In this document: piece after piece, positions 17,842 to 25,753 of the stretch
How the letters are laid out: the number at the start of each line of letters is the position of its first letter
Numbering within the stretch: the stretch's first letter is position 1
Source of the DNA: Pseudodonghicola sp048268305
Lineage (GTDB): Bacteria > Pseudomonadota > Alphaproteobacteria > Rhodobacterales > Rhodobacteraceae
Assembly (NCBI RefSeq): GCF_048268305.1
Contig: NZ_JBLWVT010000004.1
Span: 1-64,000 of the forward strand
DNA length: 64,000 bases
Direction of reading: 5' to 3'
Made by a program: the position numbers and the translations under genes
Notes under the pieces: model-generated
Seen by the model: only the letters and a program-made list of their open reading frames with translations
Database searches by the model: none
What the model was told of the DNA's origin: nothing

Positions 17842-19460
17842 TGCGACAGGCCGAGAACCGCGCCAAAGTGCTGGAAGTGTCCGACCTGACCATCGCGCTG
17901 CCCGGGGGCGGCGATCGCGGCCGCGCCGTGCGCGGGCTGTCCTTCGCGATCCGGCGGGGCGAGATCTTCTGTCTGATCGGCGAAAGCGGGTCGGGCAAGT
18001 CGGTCACCGCCTCGGCGGTCATGGGGCTTTTGCCCAAGGCGCTGCGGGTCGAAGGCGGCGGCATCCGGCTGGAGGGCGAGGAGATCACCACAGCCGGCGC
18101 CGACCGGCTGCGGGCGCTGCGCGGCACCCGCATGGCGATGATCTTCCAGGAACCGATGACGGCGCTGAATCCCTTGATGAAAATCGGCGAACAGATCGCC
18201 GAGGTGATCCGCTATCACCGCAGCGACTGGACCGATCAGGCGGTGCGGGCGCGGGTGATCGACCTGGTCGAGGACGTGCACCTGCCCAATCCCCATCGGA
18301 TTGTCGGCGCCTATCCCTTCCAGCTCTCGGGCGGGCAGCGGCAGCGGGTGATGATCGCCATGGCGCTGGCGCTTGAGCCCGCGCTGATCATCGCTGACGA
18401 ACCCGTCACCGCGCTCGACGTCACCACCCAGGCGCAGATCCTGCGGCTGTTGCGCGATCTGCAGGACAAGCACCACACCGCGGTTCTGTTCATCACCCAT
18501 GACTTCGACGTGGTGCGCGAGATCGCCGATCAGGTCTGTGTCATGCGCCACGGTGAGGCGGTCGAGCAAGGCGCGGCCGCGACGGTTCTGTCGGCGCCGC
18601 AGCACGATTATACCCGCATGCTGCTGGACGCGGTGCCCTCCAGCCGGATCGTCCCGCGCGAGACGCCCGCCGCCCCCACCCTGGTCGAGGTCCATAACCT
18701 GTCGCTGACCTTCGGCAAAAGGGGCCTGTTCGGCGGCGGGCGGACGGTCATCGCGTTGGATGACGTCAGCTTTCGGTTGCAGGCCAACGAAACGCTGGGG
18801 GTGGTCGGCGAAAGCGGGTCGGGCAAGACGACGCTGGGGCGCTGCGTGGCGCTGTTCCAGCGGGCGGGCGACGGTCATATCACCTTTGACGGCCGCGATA
18901 TCACCGGTCTCTCACGCGATGAGCTGAAGGATTACCGATCGAAAGTGCAGGTGATCTTTCAGGATCCCTATCGGTCGCTGAACCCACGCCGCACCATTCG
19001 TCAGAGCCTAACGGAAGGGCCGCTGGAACGCGGCGAGGCGCGGCATGTGGTCGAGCAGCGGGCGGTTTCCCTATTGCACGAGGTGGGCTTGGGTCGCGAG
19101 GCGCTGGAGCGGTTCCCGCATCAGTTCTCGGGTGGGCAGCGGCAGCGGATTTCCATCGCCCGGGCGCTGATGATGCAGCCCAAGCTGATCATCGCCGACG
19201 AGGCGGTCTCGGCGCTCGATGTCTCGGTGCAGGCCCAGGTTCTGACCCTGTTCGAGACGCTGCAACGACGGCTTGGCTTTGCCATGCTCTTCGTGACGCA
19301 TGACCTGCGGGTCGCAGCGCGGCTTTGCGATCGTATCATGGTGATGCAGCGCGGTCGCTGCGTCGAGATCGGGCCGCCGCAAGAGGTGCTGCGCCATCCT
19401 TCCGCCAGCTATACCCGAGAGCTGCTTGGCGCCCTGCCGGGGCAGGCAATGCATCTGTAA
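17841..19460 (+). CDS. Fused dual ATPase of the dipeptide-type ABC importer (DppD-DppF fusion)
   Basis: A 539-residue protein with two complete nucleotide-binding domains. Domain 1 has Walker A GESGSGKS, signature LSGGQRQRVMIA and Walker B ALIIADEPVTALD. Domain 2 (from about residue 280) has GESGSGKTTLG, FSGGQRQRISIA and KLIIADEAVSALD. Each is followed by the oligopeptide-transporter C-terminal extension (GPPQEVLRHPSASYTRELL in domain 2). It energises import of the solute bound by the upstream binding protein. Translation is coupled to the permease gene (TGATG). Confidence 0.9.
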   Translation: MRQAENRAKVLEVSDLTIALPGGGDRGRAVRGLSFAIRRGEIFCLIGESGSGKSVTASAVMGLLPKALRVEGGGIRLEGEEITTAGADRLRALRGTRMAMIFQEPMTALNPLMKIGEQIAEVIRYHRSDWTDQAVRARVIDLVEDVHLPNPHRIVGAYPFQLSGGQRQRVMIAMALALEPALIIADEPVTALDVTTQAQILRLLRDLQDKHHTAVLFITHDFDVVREIADQVCVMRHGEAVEQGAAATVLSAPQHDYTRMLLDAVPSSRIVPRETPAAPTLVEVHNLSLTFGKRGLFGGGRTVIALDDVSFRLQANETLGVVGESGSGKTTLGRCVALFQRAGDGHITFDGRDITGLSRDELKDYRSKVQVIFQDPYRSLNPRRTIRQSLTEGPLERGEARHVVEQRAVSLLHEVGLGREALERFPHQFSGGQRQRISIARALMMQPKLIIADEAVSALDVSVQAQVLTLFETLQRRLGFAMLFVTHDLRVAARLCDRIMVMQRGRCVEIGPPQEVLRHPSASYTRELLGALPGQAMHL

Positions 19461-19521
19461 CATGATTTGCGCGGGCTTTCCGCGTGAGGGCCCCAGTTGG
19501 ATCGAAGCATCAGGAGACAGA

Positions 19522-19824
19522 ATGAAACTGCGTGAAATTGCGCATTCCAGGGCCGGCGACAAGGGCAATGATTCCTGCATTTCGGTGATCGTCTACGATC
19601 CGGCAGACTTCGATTTCCTGCGCGACCGCCTGTCTGCCGATGTGGTGAAAGCCCATTTCGCGGGCATCGTTCTGGGCGAGGTCGAACGCTACGAGGTGCC
19701 GTCGATCGGGGCGCTGAACTTCGTGCTGCGCCAGGCGCTGGGCGGTGGTGTGACCCGATCGCTCAGGCTCGATCGCCATGGCAAGACACTGTCGGGCGTG
19801 ATGCTCGAGATCGAATTGACGTGA
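19522..19824 (+). CDS. Small AtuA-partner protein (AtuA-like ferredoxin-fold domain)
   Basis: A 100-residue protein with LREIAHSRAGDKGNDSCISVIVYDP, which I recognise as the small ferredoxin-fold domain usually joined to the C-terminus of AtuA/DUF1446 proteins or encoded next to them. Here it is the last gene after the ABC importer, on the opposite strand and about 8 kb from the AtuA gene. It probably forms a complex with that protein. No Fe-S cysteine cluster is present; ferredoxin-fold refers to shape. GGAGA lies six bases before the ATG. Confidence 0.7.
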   Translation: MKLREIAHSRAGDKGNDSCISVIVYDPADFDFLRDRLSADVVKAHFAGIVLGEVERYEVPSIGALNFVLRQALGGGVTRSLRLDRHGKTLSGVMLEIELT

Positions 19825-19860
19825 AGGTCGGCGCTCGTTGGCGTCGCAGACTGTCGCAGT

Positions 19861-19893
19861 CCGCGGGTTCGAGAGGTCGGGCTTGACCCGCGG
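19861..19893 (+). terminator. Weak hairpin after the AtuA-partner gene
   Basis: Eight-base arms CCGCGGGT (19861-19868) and ACCCGCGG (19886-19893) with a 17-base loop lie 36 bp after the stop. There is no T run. It may help end the importer operon; support is weak. Confidence 0.3.
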
Positions 19894-19901
19894 GTTGGTC
19901 T

Positions 19902-19933
19902 CATTCGATATGTTTGTTTGAATATATCGAATG
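19902..19933. promoter_or_regulatory. Palindromic operator at the modD start
   Basis: Perfect 10-bp arms CATTCGATAT (19902-19911) and ATATCGAATG (19924-19933) are separated by 12 bases. The right arm covers the upstream in-frame ATG (19931), so a bound protein or RNA hairpin would block initiation near there. ModE-type boxes are also AT-rich palindromes with CG near the outer ends (CGnTATAT), but the spacing differs, so identification as a molybdate operator is only a guess. Confidence 0.5.
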
Positions 19934-19942
19934 GAAAACCGC

Positions 19943-20788
19943 ATGTCCCGACTGAGCGATAGCGCCCTGCTGCAGATCCTGCATGATGACTGCCCCTATT
20001 CCGACCCGACGACAGAGGGGCTTGGCATCGCGGAGGTCGCCGCGCGAGCGACCTTGACGACGCGCCAGGACATGGTGGTCTGCGCGGCAGAGGAGGCGGC
20101 CCGGATGTTCGAGCTGTCCGGCGCCACGGCGCAGGTGCTGGTGGCCAGCGGCCAACGCGCCGAGGCGGGCACGCAATTGCTTGCGGTCGAGGGGCCGGCG
20201 CAGGCGATCCACCGCAGCTATAAGATGGCGCAGACCCTGATGGAGCTCTTGTCCGGGATCGCCACCGCCGCGCGCAGCATGGTCGAGGCGGCCCGCGCCG
20301 CCAATCCCGCCTGCCGGGTTGCCTGCACCCGCAAGCACATGCCGGGGATCAAGCGCGCCGCGCTGCGCGCGATCGAGGCCGGCGGCGCGGTGCCGCATCG
20401 GCTCAGCCTGTCGGATTTCGTTCTGGTTTTCGAAGAGCACCGGACGCTGCTCGACCCTGCGGTACCGCTGGCCGATCATCTGGCCCGCCTGCGCGCCCAT
20501 TCCCCCGAACGGCGCGTCGCGGTCGAGGCCGAGGGGGCGGCGGAGGCGATCGCCTTTGCTCGCGCCGGGGCTGAGATCGTCCAGGTCGACAAGGCCAGCC
20601 CCGGGGAGATCGGCGAGATCGCTGCGGCGCTGGCCGCGATGACGCCGCGCCCCCTGCTGGCGGCGGCCGGTGGCATCACTCCCGCGAATGCCGGCGCCTA
20701 TGCCGGCGCCGGCGCCGATATCCTGGTCACATCCGCCCCCTATTACGCGCCGCCCCGCGACGTGAAGGTGCGGATTTTCCCGGCTTGA
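19943..20788 (+). CDS. modD: ModD protein, NadC-like phosphoribosyltransferase family
   Basis: A 281-residue protein resembling nicotinate-nucleotide pyrophosphorylase (NadC), with the ModD-type start MSRLSDSALLQILHDDCPYSDPTT and the active-site stretch CRVACTRKHMPGIKRAALRA, where NadC has TRKTTPG. ModD genes usually lie in molybdate-transport operons and the function is unsettled. Here no modABC is visible, so it is an orphan in this window. An ATG at 19931 would add four residues; I prefer 19943, which places the palindrome in the leader. Confidence 0.75.
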   Translation: MSRLSDSALLQILHDDCPYSDPTTEGLGIAEVAARATLTTRQDMVVCAAEEAARMFELSGATAQVLVASGQRAEAGTQLLAVEGPAQAIHRSYKMAQTLMELLSGIATAARSMVEAARAANPACRVACTRKHMPGIKRAALRAIEAGGAVPHRLSLSDFVLVFEEHRTLLDPAVPLADHLARLRAHSPERRVAVEAEGAAEAIAFARAGAEIVQVDKASPGEIGEIAAALAAMTPRPLLAAAGGITPANAGAYAGAGADILVTSAPYYAPPRDVKVRIFPA

Positions 20789-20799
20789 GCCGCGGCTCA
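20786..20799. other. 14-bp palindrome spanning two convergent stop codons
   Basis: TGAGCCGCGGCTCA is a perfect palindrome that contains the modD stop (TGA, 20786-20788) and the stop of the convergent VIT-type gene (20797-20799). It leaves only 8 bp between the genes and could act as a compact bidirectional termination hairpin. Confidence 0.5.
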
Positions 20800-21495
20800 G
20801 ACCGCGACGCCGAACAGCGTCCCGACCAGCGCGGTGGCGGCCATGGCCAGCGCCCCCCAGAAGGTGACGCGAATCGCGCCGCGCACCATTCCGGCCCCCC
20901 CGGCCGAGGCGCCAAGCCCGCCCAGAACCGCCAGCGCCAGCAGAGTGGCCATCGCGACGATCAGCGAAATCTGCATGGGCGGTGCCAGGATCGCCACGAT
21001 CAGCGGCACCACCGCGCCCACCGAGAAGGTCAGCGCAGACACCAGTGCCGCCTGGATCGGATTGGTGGCGATGGTCTCGGAAATCCCCAGCTCGTCGCGC
21101 GCATGGGCACCAAGCGCGTCGCGTTCGGTCAGTTGATGCGCCACTTGCTCGGCCAGCTCGCGGTCGAGGCCGCGGGCGACATAGATCATCGTCAGCTCTT
21201 CCAGCTCGGCCTCGGGCATCTCCTCCAGCTCGCGCCGCTCACGGGCCATGTCGGCCTGTTCCGCATCGGCTTGCGAGCTGACAGAGACATATTCGCCGGC
21301 TGCCATCGACATCGCGCCGGCGACCAGACCGGCGAGGCCCGCCAGCATAACCTCGGCCGCACCGGTGCCGGCGGCGGCGACACCGACCACAAGGCTCGAG
21401 GTCGACACAAGGCCGTCATTGGCGCCCAGCACGGCGGCGCGCAGCCACCCGATACGGTGGACCATGTGATTTTCGGAATGGCTGAGGCGGCTCAT
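20797..21495 (-). CDS. VIT1/CCC1-family iron or manganese transporter
   Basis: A 232-residue inner-membrane protein of the VIT family. The first span carries GANDGLVSTSSLVVGVAAAG and the second LAGLVAGAMSMAAGEYVSVSSQ, followed by a Glu-rich cytoplasmic metal-binding loop (about residues 80-130) and three more spans. Plant and yeast members export Fe2+ or Mn2+ from the cytosol. It lies downstream of ApbE in the same direction, at the end of the redox locus, consistent with a role in iron or manganese homeostasis. Substrate not proven. Confidence 0.85.
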   Translation of the reverse strand: MSRLSHSENHMVHRIGWLRAAVLGANDGLVSTSSLVVGVAAAGTGAAEVMLAGLAGLVAGAMSMAAGEYVSVSSQADAEQADMARERRELEEMPEAELEELTMIYVARGLDRELAEQVAHQLTERDALGAHARDELGISETIATNPIQAALVSALTFSVGAVVPLIVAILAPPMQISLIVAMATLLALAVLGGLGASAGGAGMVRGAIRVTFWGALAMAATALVGTLFGVAV

Positions 21496-21559
21496 CGGCG
21501 CGATCCTTCTGGCTGAATTGTGGGAAAAAGAGAGGCGTCGGGGACGGGTGTATCAGAGT

Positions 21560-22516
21560 CTATGCTGGCGGTTCACCGAAAAGTGGGCCGACACCGACGG
21601 GGGTGATGCCATCGGCGTCCCGCGACAGAAACAGCGCGCTCAGCCCCATCTGCCGGGCCAGTGCGGCGCCCCGCTCAGCGCCCAGCACCATCAGCGCGGT
21701 GGTCCAGGCATCGGCCTCGGCGCAGCGGCGTGCCACCACGGTGACCGAGGCCGGTGGCGCCTGCAATGGCGCGCCCCGGTGCGGGTCCATCGTATGCGAC
21801 AGCCGCCGGCCGCCGACCTCGACCCAATGGCGATAGTCGCCCGAGGTGGCGACGGCGGCCTCCTCCAGCGCCAGCATCGACTGCGGGCTGCGGCGGTTGT
21901 GTTCGGGCGCCTCGATCGCAACGGTCCAGGGCCGGCCGTCGGGGCGCAGCCCCAGCGCGCGCATCTCGCCGTCGATGCCGACCAGCCCCGCCGCGATCCC
22001 CTGGCCGTGCAGCGCCTCGGCCAGTTGATCGACGCCGAAACCCTTGGCGATCCCATTCAGGTCGATTCGCAGTGGTGCCTCCTTGCGGACCCGCCCGCCG
22101 GCGGGGTCGAGCGTGAGGATCTCATGCGCCGGCCGCCGGTCCGCCTGCAAGGCGGCGCGGATGCGGGCGGGGTCGGCGGCCTCGGGGCCGAAGCCCCAGG
22201 CGGCGACCGCATCGCCGAGCCCCAGATCGAAGGCCCCGTCCGAGGCGGCACCGATCTGCAGCCCCAGTTGCAGCACCTGCATCAGCTCGGCCGGCACTGC
22301 GACCCATTCCGCCACCGATGCCGCGTTCAGCCGCACCAGATCGCTGTCGGGTTTCCACAGCGACATCTGGGCATCGACCCGATCCACGGCGGCCTGCAGG
22401 GCGGCCCGCACCGGGACGGGATCAAAGGCATCAGCCGCGAAGAACAGCGCCGACCAGCGGGTGCCCATGGTGGGGCCGTTCAGCGCCTGGCGGGTTTCAG
22501 TAGACATCTTCGACAT
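21560..22516 (-). CDS. apbE: FAD:protein FMN transferase (ApbE family)
   Basis: A 318-residue ApbE enzyme, which attaches FMN covalently to Ser/Thr of extracytoplasmic redox proteins using FAD. Family elements present: GPTMGTRWSALF near the start, IDLNGIAKGFGVDQ, SHTMDPHRGAPL and the Mg-binding ADAWTTALMVLG. No clear signal peptide is seen, so location is uncertain; many homologues are periplasmic. It overlaps the 3' end of the PepSY flavoreductase gene by 20 bp, with AGAGGGG just before its ATG. The upstream DUF2271 protein, which carries TGAS, is the best candidate target. Confidence 0.85.
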   Translation of the reverse strand: MSKMSTETRQALNGPTMGTRWSALFFAADAFDPVPVRAALQAAVDRVDAQMSLWKPDSDLVRLNAASVAEWVAVPAELMQVLQLGLQIGAASDGAFDLGLGDAVAAWGFGPEAADPARIRAALQADRRPAHEILTLDPAGGRVRKEAPLRIDLNGIAKGFGVDQLAEALHGQGIAAGLVGIDGEMRALGLRPDGRPWTVAIEAPEHNRRSPQSMLALEEAAVATSGDYRHWVEVGGRRLSHTMDPHRGAPLQAPPASVTVVARRCAEADAWTTALMVLGAERGAALARQMGLSALFLSRDADGITPVGVGPLFGEPPA

Positions 22517-24704
22517 AGCGCCCCTCTGCCTTCAGATCGGCCGGTGTGGTGCCAAATGGCGCCAGAACCTCGGCCAAAGCGGTGGTGACGCCGCTGGCCA
22601 TCTCGCGTCCGCCGCAGACCAGCACCCGGGCGCCGTCGCGGATCAGCCGGGCCAGCTCTGGCCCCTCGCGGCGCACCACGTCCTGCACATAGGCGGGCGC
22701 ATCGCCGCGCGACACCGCCGGCAGCAGCCGGGTCAGGCGACCGTCCTGCTGCCAGGTGGCGAATTCCTCGCGATAGAGGAAATCGCTGTCCGGATGCCGC
22801 AGGCCGAAGATCAGATATGCAGGCCGGTGCCGGGCATTGCCGCGCAGGAAGCCCGCCAGCGGCGCCACCCCGGTGCCGGCGCCGATCAGGATCAGCGGCG
22901 CCCTGCCCGGGCCGGGCCGGAAATCCGGATTGCGGCGGATGAAGGCCTGGATGCTGTCGCCCGGCTGCAGCGCCATCAGTTGCGCCGAGCAGAGCCCGCC
23001 GGGGTGTTTCTTTACCGCGATCTCGACGAAATCGTCGCGGCAGCCGGAGGCCAGCGAATAGAAGCGCGCCACCTCGGAGCCCTCGGGCAGCACGCCCAGC
23101 AGATCGCCCGGAGCGAAGCGGCCGAAGCCGCGCCCGCTCAGCCGGCACCAGAGCGACCGGGGCGGCAGGGCAAAGCGCAGGATGGCGGTGGGGGCCTGCA
23201 CCTCGGCGCCATAGTCGCGGCGCGAGATCAGGGTGAGCGGCAGGCTCGCCGGGATCACCGGCACATGCGCCAGTTCCAGATCCAGCCCCAGCGCGGCGCC
23301 AAGGGCGCGGCCCCAGCGGGCGAAATCCTGCGACGACTGGCGGTCTACCGTGTCATAGGGGACCAGTTCCTCCCAACCGCGGGCGCGGGCGGTGTCAACC
23401 ACCTGCTCGGCAAAGGCGCAGAAGGTGGGAAAGCTGCGATCGCCGAAGCCCAGGACGGCCAACGGCACGCCGGGCCGCGCCGGCAACCGCTCCAGCCGGT
23501 CGAGAAACCCCTTGGCCGTTCCCGGCGCGGCGCCCTCGCCATAGGTGGCGGCGAGGATCAGCAGCCGTTGCGCCCGGGCATAGCGGTCCGGCACGAAAGA
23601 CGACATCGGCGCGACATGGACGCTGTGACCCTGAGCGCTCAGCGCCGCCTGCAGGGTGGCGGCAAAGCCCCAGGTGGTGCCGCTTTCCGAGCCGACCAGA
23701 ATCACCGTGTCGGCCCGCCCCGGCGCCGCGTTGTGGCGCATCCGCGGCCGCCCGCGTCGACCGGCCAGCCAGAGGATCACCCCGGTCACCGCCATCGTCG
23801 GCACGCCAAGCGCCATCAGCCCCAAGAGCAGCCCCAGCAGCACCGCCCCCTGACCGGTGTGCAGCATATAGATGGTCTCATAGGCCCGCTGCCAACCGCT
23901 CGGCTCGGCCCAGGCCAGCATCGCGCCGGTGCCCTGGTCGATGTATCCGCTGCCCTGCGCAGTGGTCAGGGTGAAGACGTCGGTGGCATCGCCCGCATAG
24001 GGAAAGGACAGATCGCGCAGCTCGGACACCGGCGTCTCGGCCAGCAGGGGCATGTCGCGCAGGGGCGCGTCGGTCTGGCCGCTCACCGCCGCCGGAAAGG
24101 CGGGGGTGGTGTCGCCCTCGGGCAGCAGACCGAAGGTCGAGGCGGTCATCCACAGCGCGGTGATCGAGGAGAGCAGCAGCGCCGGCAGGGCGATGCGGGC
24201 GATCTCGACATGCAGCCGCCCGGCCAGCGGGCCGCGCAGCCGGGTGAACCAGCGCCGCCAGCCCCCCGTCCGCCGCACCACCAGCAGCGCGCCGGAAAGG
24301 CACAGAACCAGCATCATCGCCGCACCCGCCGCCATGGTCAGCCGGCCGCCATCGCCCAGAAACAGCGATCGGTGCAGGTTGGTCAGCCAGCGCAGGGTCT
24401 GATTGGGGTCGGCCGATCCCGCCGCCTGGCCGGTGGCCGGGTCGATCACCGCCGCACCGGGCTGGCCATTGTCGAACCAATAGGCGGTGATCTGCCCCGA
24501 AGGCGCCCGCCGGATTTGTTCCACGCCGGGATAGGCCGCCTGAATCCGGCTGGCCAGATCAGCGACGCTCTGACCGCTCACCGTCTGCGGCGCGGCCAGA
24601 CGCTCCGCCGCCGGAAAGACGGAGAGCGTTGCGCCACTCAGCGCCAGCAGCGACAGCAAAAGCGCGGCCAGCAGGCCGGGCCAGCGGTGAACAAAGCGGA
24701 GCAT
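22497..24704 (-). CDS. PepSY membrane domain fused to a flavodoxin/FAD/NAD(P)H reductase
   Basis: A 735-residue fusion. Residues 1-330 form a PepSY-associated membrane domain with four spans (near 5-28, 120-145, 180-210 and 270-305) and extracytoplasmic PepSY segments. Residues about 335-480 are flavodoxin-like (ILVGSESGTTWGFA). The rest resembles sulfite/cytochrome P450 reductase: FAD-binding RFYSLASG, and NAD(P)-binding IGAGTGVAPLAGFLRG. It would move electrons from cytosolic NAD(P)H across the membrane. Neighbouring ApbE and DUF2271 genes point to a flavinylated periplasmic acceptor. Confidence 0.85.
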   Translation of the reverse strand: MLRFVHRWPGLLAALLLSLLALSGATLSVFPAAERLAAPQTVSGQSVADLASRIQAAYPGVEQIRRAPSGQITAYWFDNGQPGAAVIDPATGQAAGSADPNQTLRWLTNLHRSLFLGDGGRLTMAAGAAMMLVLCLSGALLVVRRTGGWRRWFTRLRGPLAGRLHVEIARIALPALLLSSITALWMTASTFGLLPEGDTTPAFPAAVSGQTDAPLRDMPLLAETPVSELRDLSFPYAGDATDVFTLTTAQGSGYIDQGTGAMLAWAEPSGWQRAYETIYMLHTGQGAVLLGLLLGLMALGVPTMAVTGVILWLAGRRGRPRMRHNAAPGRADTVILVGSESGTTWGFAATLQAALSAQGHSVHVAPMSSFVPDRYARAQRLLILAATYGEGAAPGTAKGFLDRLERLPARPGVPLAVLGFGDRSFPTFCAFAEQVVDTARARGWEELVPYDTVDRQSSQDFARWGRALGAALGLDLELAHVPVIPASLPLTLISRRDYGAEVQAPTAILRFALPPRSLWCRLSGRGFGRFAPGDLLGVLPEGSEVARFYSLASGCRDDFVEIAVKKHPGGLCSAQLMALQPGDSIQAFIRRNPDFRPGPGRAPLILIGAGTGVAPLAGFLRGNARHRPAYLIFGLRHPDSDFLYREEFATWQQDGRLTRLLPAVSRGDAPAYVQDVVRREGPELARLIRDGARVLVCGGREMASGVTTALAEVLAPFGTTPADLKAEGRYVEDVY

Positions 24705-24717
24705 CGTGGGCCTCCGG

Positions 24718-25188
24718 TCAGTATTTATAGGTGAAATCGGCGATATAGCGGCGGCCCTTGACGGCGTTGCCGGCGCCCGCTGCGGTCAGCGGCACGGCGA
24801 TTTCATTGGGGCTCTCGCGCATGTCCTCGACCGCGGCGTCGATATGCAGGGTATAGCCCGCGTCGAACAGCGCATCCGCCAGGTCGAGCGTGATCTCAAG
24901 CTGCCGTCCGGCGCCGACGCTGGCGCCGGTGATGCCATTGATCTCGGCGGCATTGCCACCGGTGGCGCGATACCAGTCGCTGAGGTGCTTGTAATACTTC
25001 GACTTGCCGCCGGCCATCCACAGGCTGCCGACATAGGCGCCCGAGGCGTCGGTGACGTAATAGGCCAGATAGGCGCCGTCGCCGCCGTAATTCGTCATGT
25101 TGGTGGTGAAGGTCACCGGCCGGGCCAGCGCGATCGCCGGAGCGGTCAGCGCGGTGGTCAGGGCGAGGGTGGTCAGAAGGGGTTTCAT
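24718..25188 (-). CDS. Periplasmic DUF2271 protein, probable flavinylation target
   Basis: A 156-residue secreted protein with a signal peptide (MKPLLTTLALTTALTAPAIALA) and a DUF2271-type domain (AYYVTDASGAYVGSLWMAGG, ITGASVGAGRQLEITLDLAD). DUF2271 genes are known to co-occur with PepSY reductases and ApbE and have been proposed to be flavinylated. The TGAS within NGITGASVG resembles the (S/T)GA(S/T) acceptor motif of ApbE substrates. It is encoded 13 bp upstream of the flavoreductase. A 110-bp leader carries candidate sites for the adjacent response regulator. Confidence 0.75.
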   Translation of the reverse strand: MKPLLTTLALTTALTAPAIALARPVTFTTNMTNYGGDGAYLAYYVTDASGAYVGSLWMAGGKSKYYKHLSDWYRATGGNAAEINGITGASVGAGRQLEITLDLADALFDAGYTLHIDAAVEDMRESPNEIAVPLTAAGAGNAVKGRRYIADFTYKY

Positions 25189-25231
25189 GCTGTCTGCCTT
25201 TCAAAGGTGGATGGCGGGTCGCCGCGACTAT

Positions 25232-25258
25232 GTCAGTCTGACCTGACGGCTCGCTGAT
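25232..25258 (-). promoter_or_regulatory. Candidate response-regulator site upstream of the DUF2271 gene
   Basis: CTGAC (25243-25247) and CTGAT (25254-25258) form a direct repeat with an 11-bp period, the usual geometry of OmpR-family tandem sites. It abuts the 11-bp palindrome GTCAG-T-CTGAC at 25232-25242. Similar pairs occur in the next two intergenic regions. Confidence 0.5.
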
Positions 25259-25298
25259 ATCGTCGCAGCGTTTTGTGGGTCTGTCAGGCCACTGATTG

Positions 25299-25649
25299 TC
25301 AATTGACCTGGACCTGCGGCGCTGCGCCGCTGCCGAACAGTCCGTTTTTCGGCGGTGCGCTGGTTCCGGCGGGGGCCGGGTTCATGCCGCCACGGGCGCC
25401 GTCATCGTCATCATCATCGTCGTCATCGTCGTCATCGTCGTCACGGTCCTTGCGGGAATGGCCGCGCTCTTTTTCGTCATCGTCGTCATCGCTGACGAAC
25501 CACAGGCGAAGCCCCTCGCCGTCTTCCCCGAAGAGAGCGGCGAAAACCCCCTTCTCTTCACTGGGGCGGCGGGTTTCGCTCAGGGCTGGCAGGGCGATCA
25601 CGGCAGCCAGCGCTGTCGAGGTGGCAAGCAGGGCGAGGGTCTTTTTCAT
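25299..25649 (-). CDS. Secreted poly-aspartate protein of unknown function
   Basis: A 116-residue protein with a signal peptide (MKKTLALLATSTALAAVIALPALS), then a short region with GVFAALFGEDGEGLRLWFVS, two Asp runs (five, then fourteen in a row) split by EKERGHSRKDR, and a Gly/Pro/Ala-rich tail. I know of no family. The acidic runs should bind divalent or trivalent metal ions in the periplasm and are probably unstructured. The start at 25649 has AGGAGA upstream. Its position between a PepSY gene and the DUF2271 gene, with its own regulator-like sites, ties it to the redox/iron locus. Confidence 0.7.
   Translation of the reverse strand: MKKTLALLATSTALAAVIALPALSETRRPSEEKGVFAALFGEDGEGLRLWFVSDDDDDEKERGHSRKDRDDDDDDDDDDDDDDGARGGMNPAPAGTSAPPKNGLFGSGAAPQVQVN
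25401..25442. repeat. Trinucleotide run encoding 14 aspartates
   Basis: Fourteen consecutive codons alternate GAC and GAT on the minus strand (GTC/ATC on the plus strand). A mixed-codon trinucleotide run can still slip in steps of three, changing Asp number without a frameshift. A shorter run of five codons lies at about 25479-25493. Confidence 0.8.
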
Positions 25650-25694
25650 GTCGGGTCTCCTTGTCATCCGATCGCCCCGATGTGCACCTGCAGC

Positions 25695-25744
25695 CTGAGG
25701 TTTTCCTGACGGCCGCAGGGTTTTTGCGTCAGCCTGACGTCAGG
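25695..25744 (-). promoter_or_regulatory. Two candidate response-regulator sites upstream of the poly-Asp gene
   Basis: Site 1 is CTGAG (25695-25699) and CTGAC (25706-25710), 11 bp apart. Site 2, in the other orientation, is GTCAG (25728-25732) and GTCAG (25739-25743), again 11 bp apart, and it contains the 12-bp palindrome CCTGACGTCAGG (25733-25744). The spacing fits head-to-tail binding of an OmpR-family dimer. Confidence 0.55.
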
Positions 25745-25753
25745 AAACGCGGA

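Noticed and set aside
25401..25442. GTC/ATC run as a possible CRISPR or satellite array
   Set aside because: It is a codon-level repeat within a secreted protein gene, without spacers.
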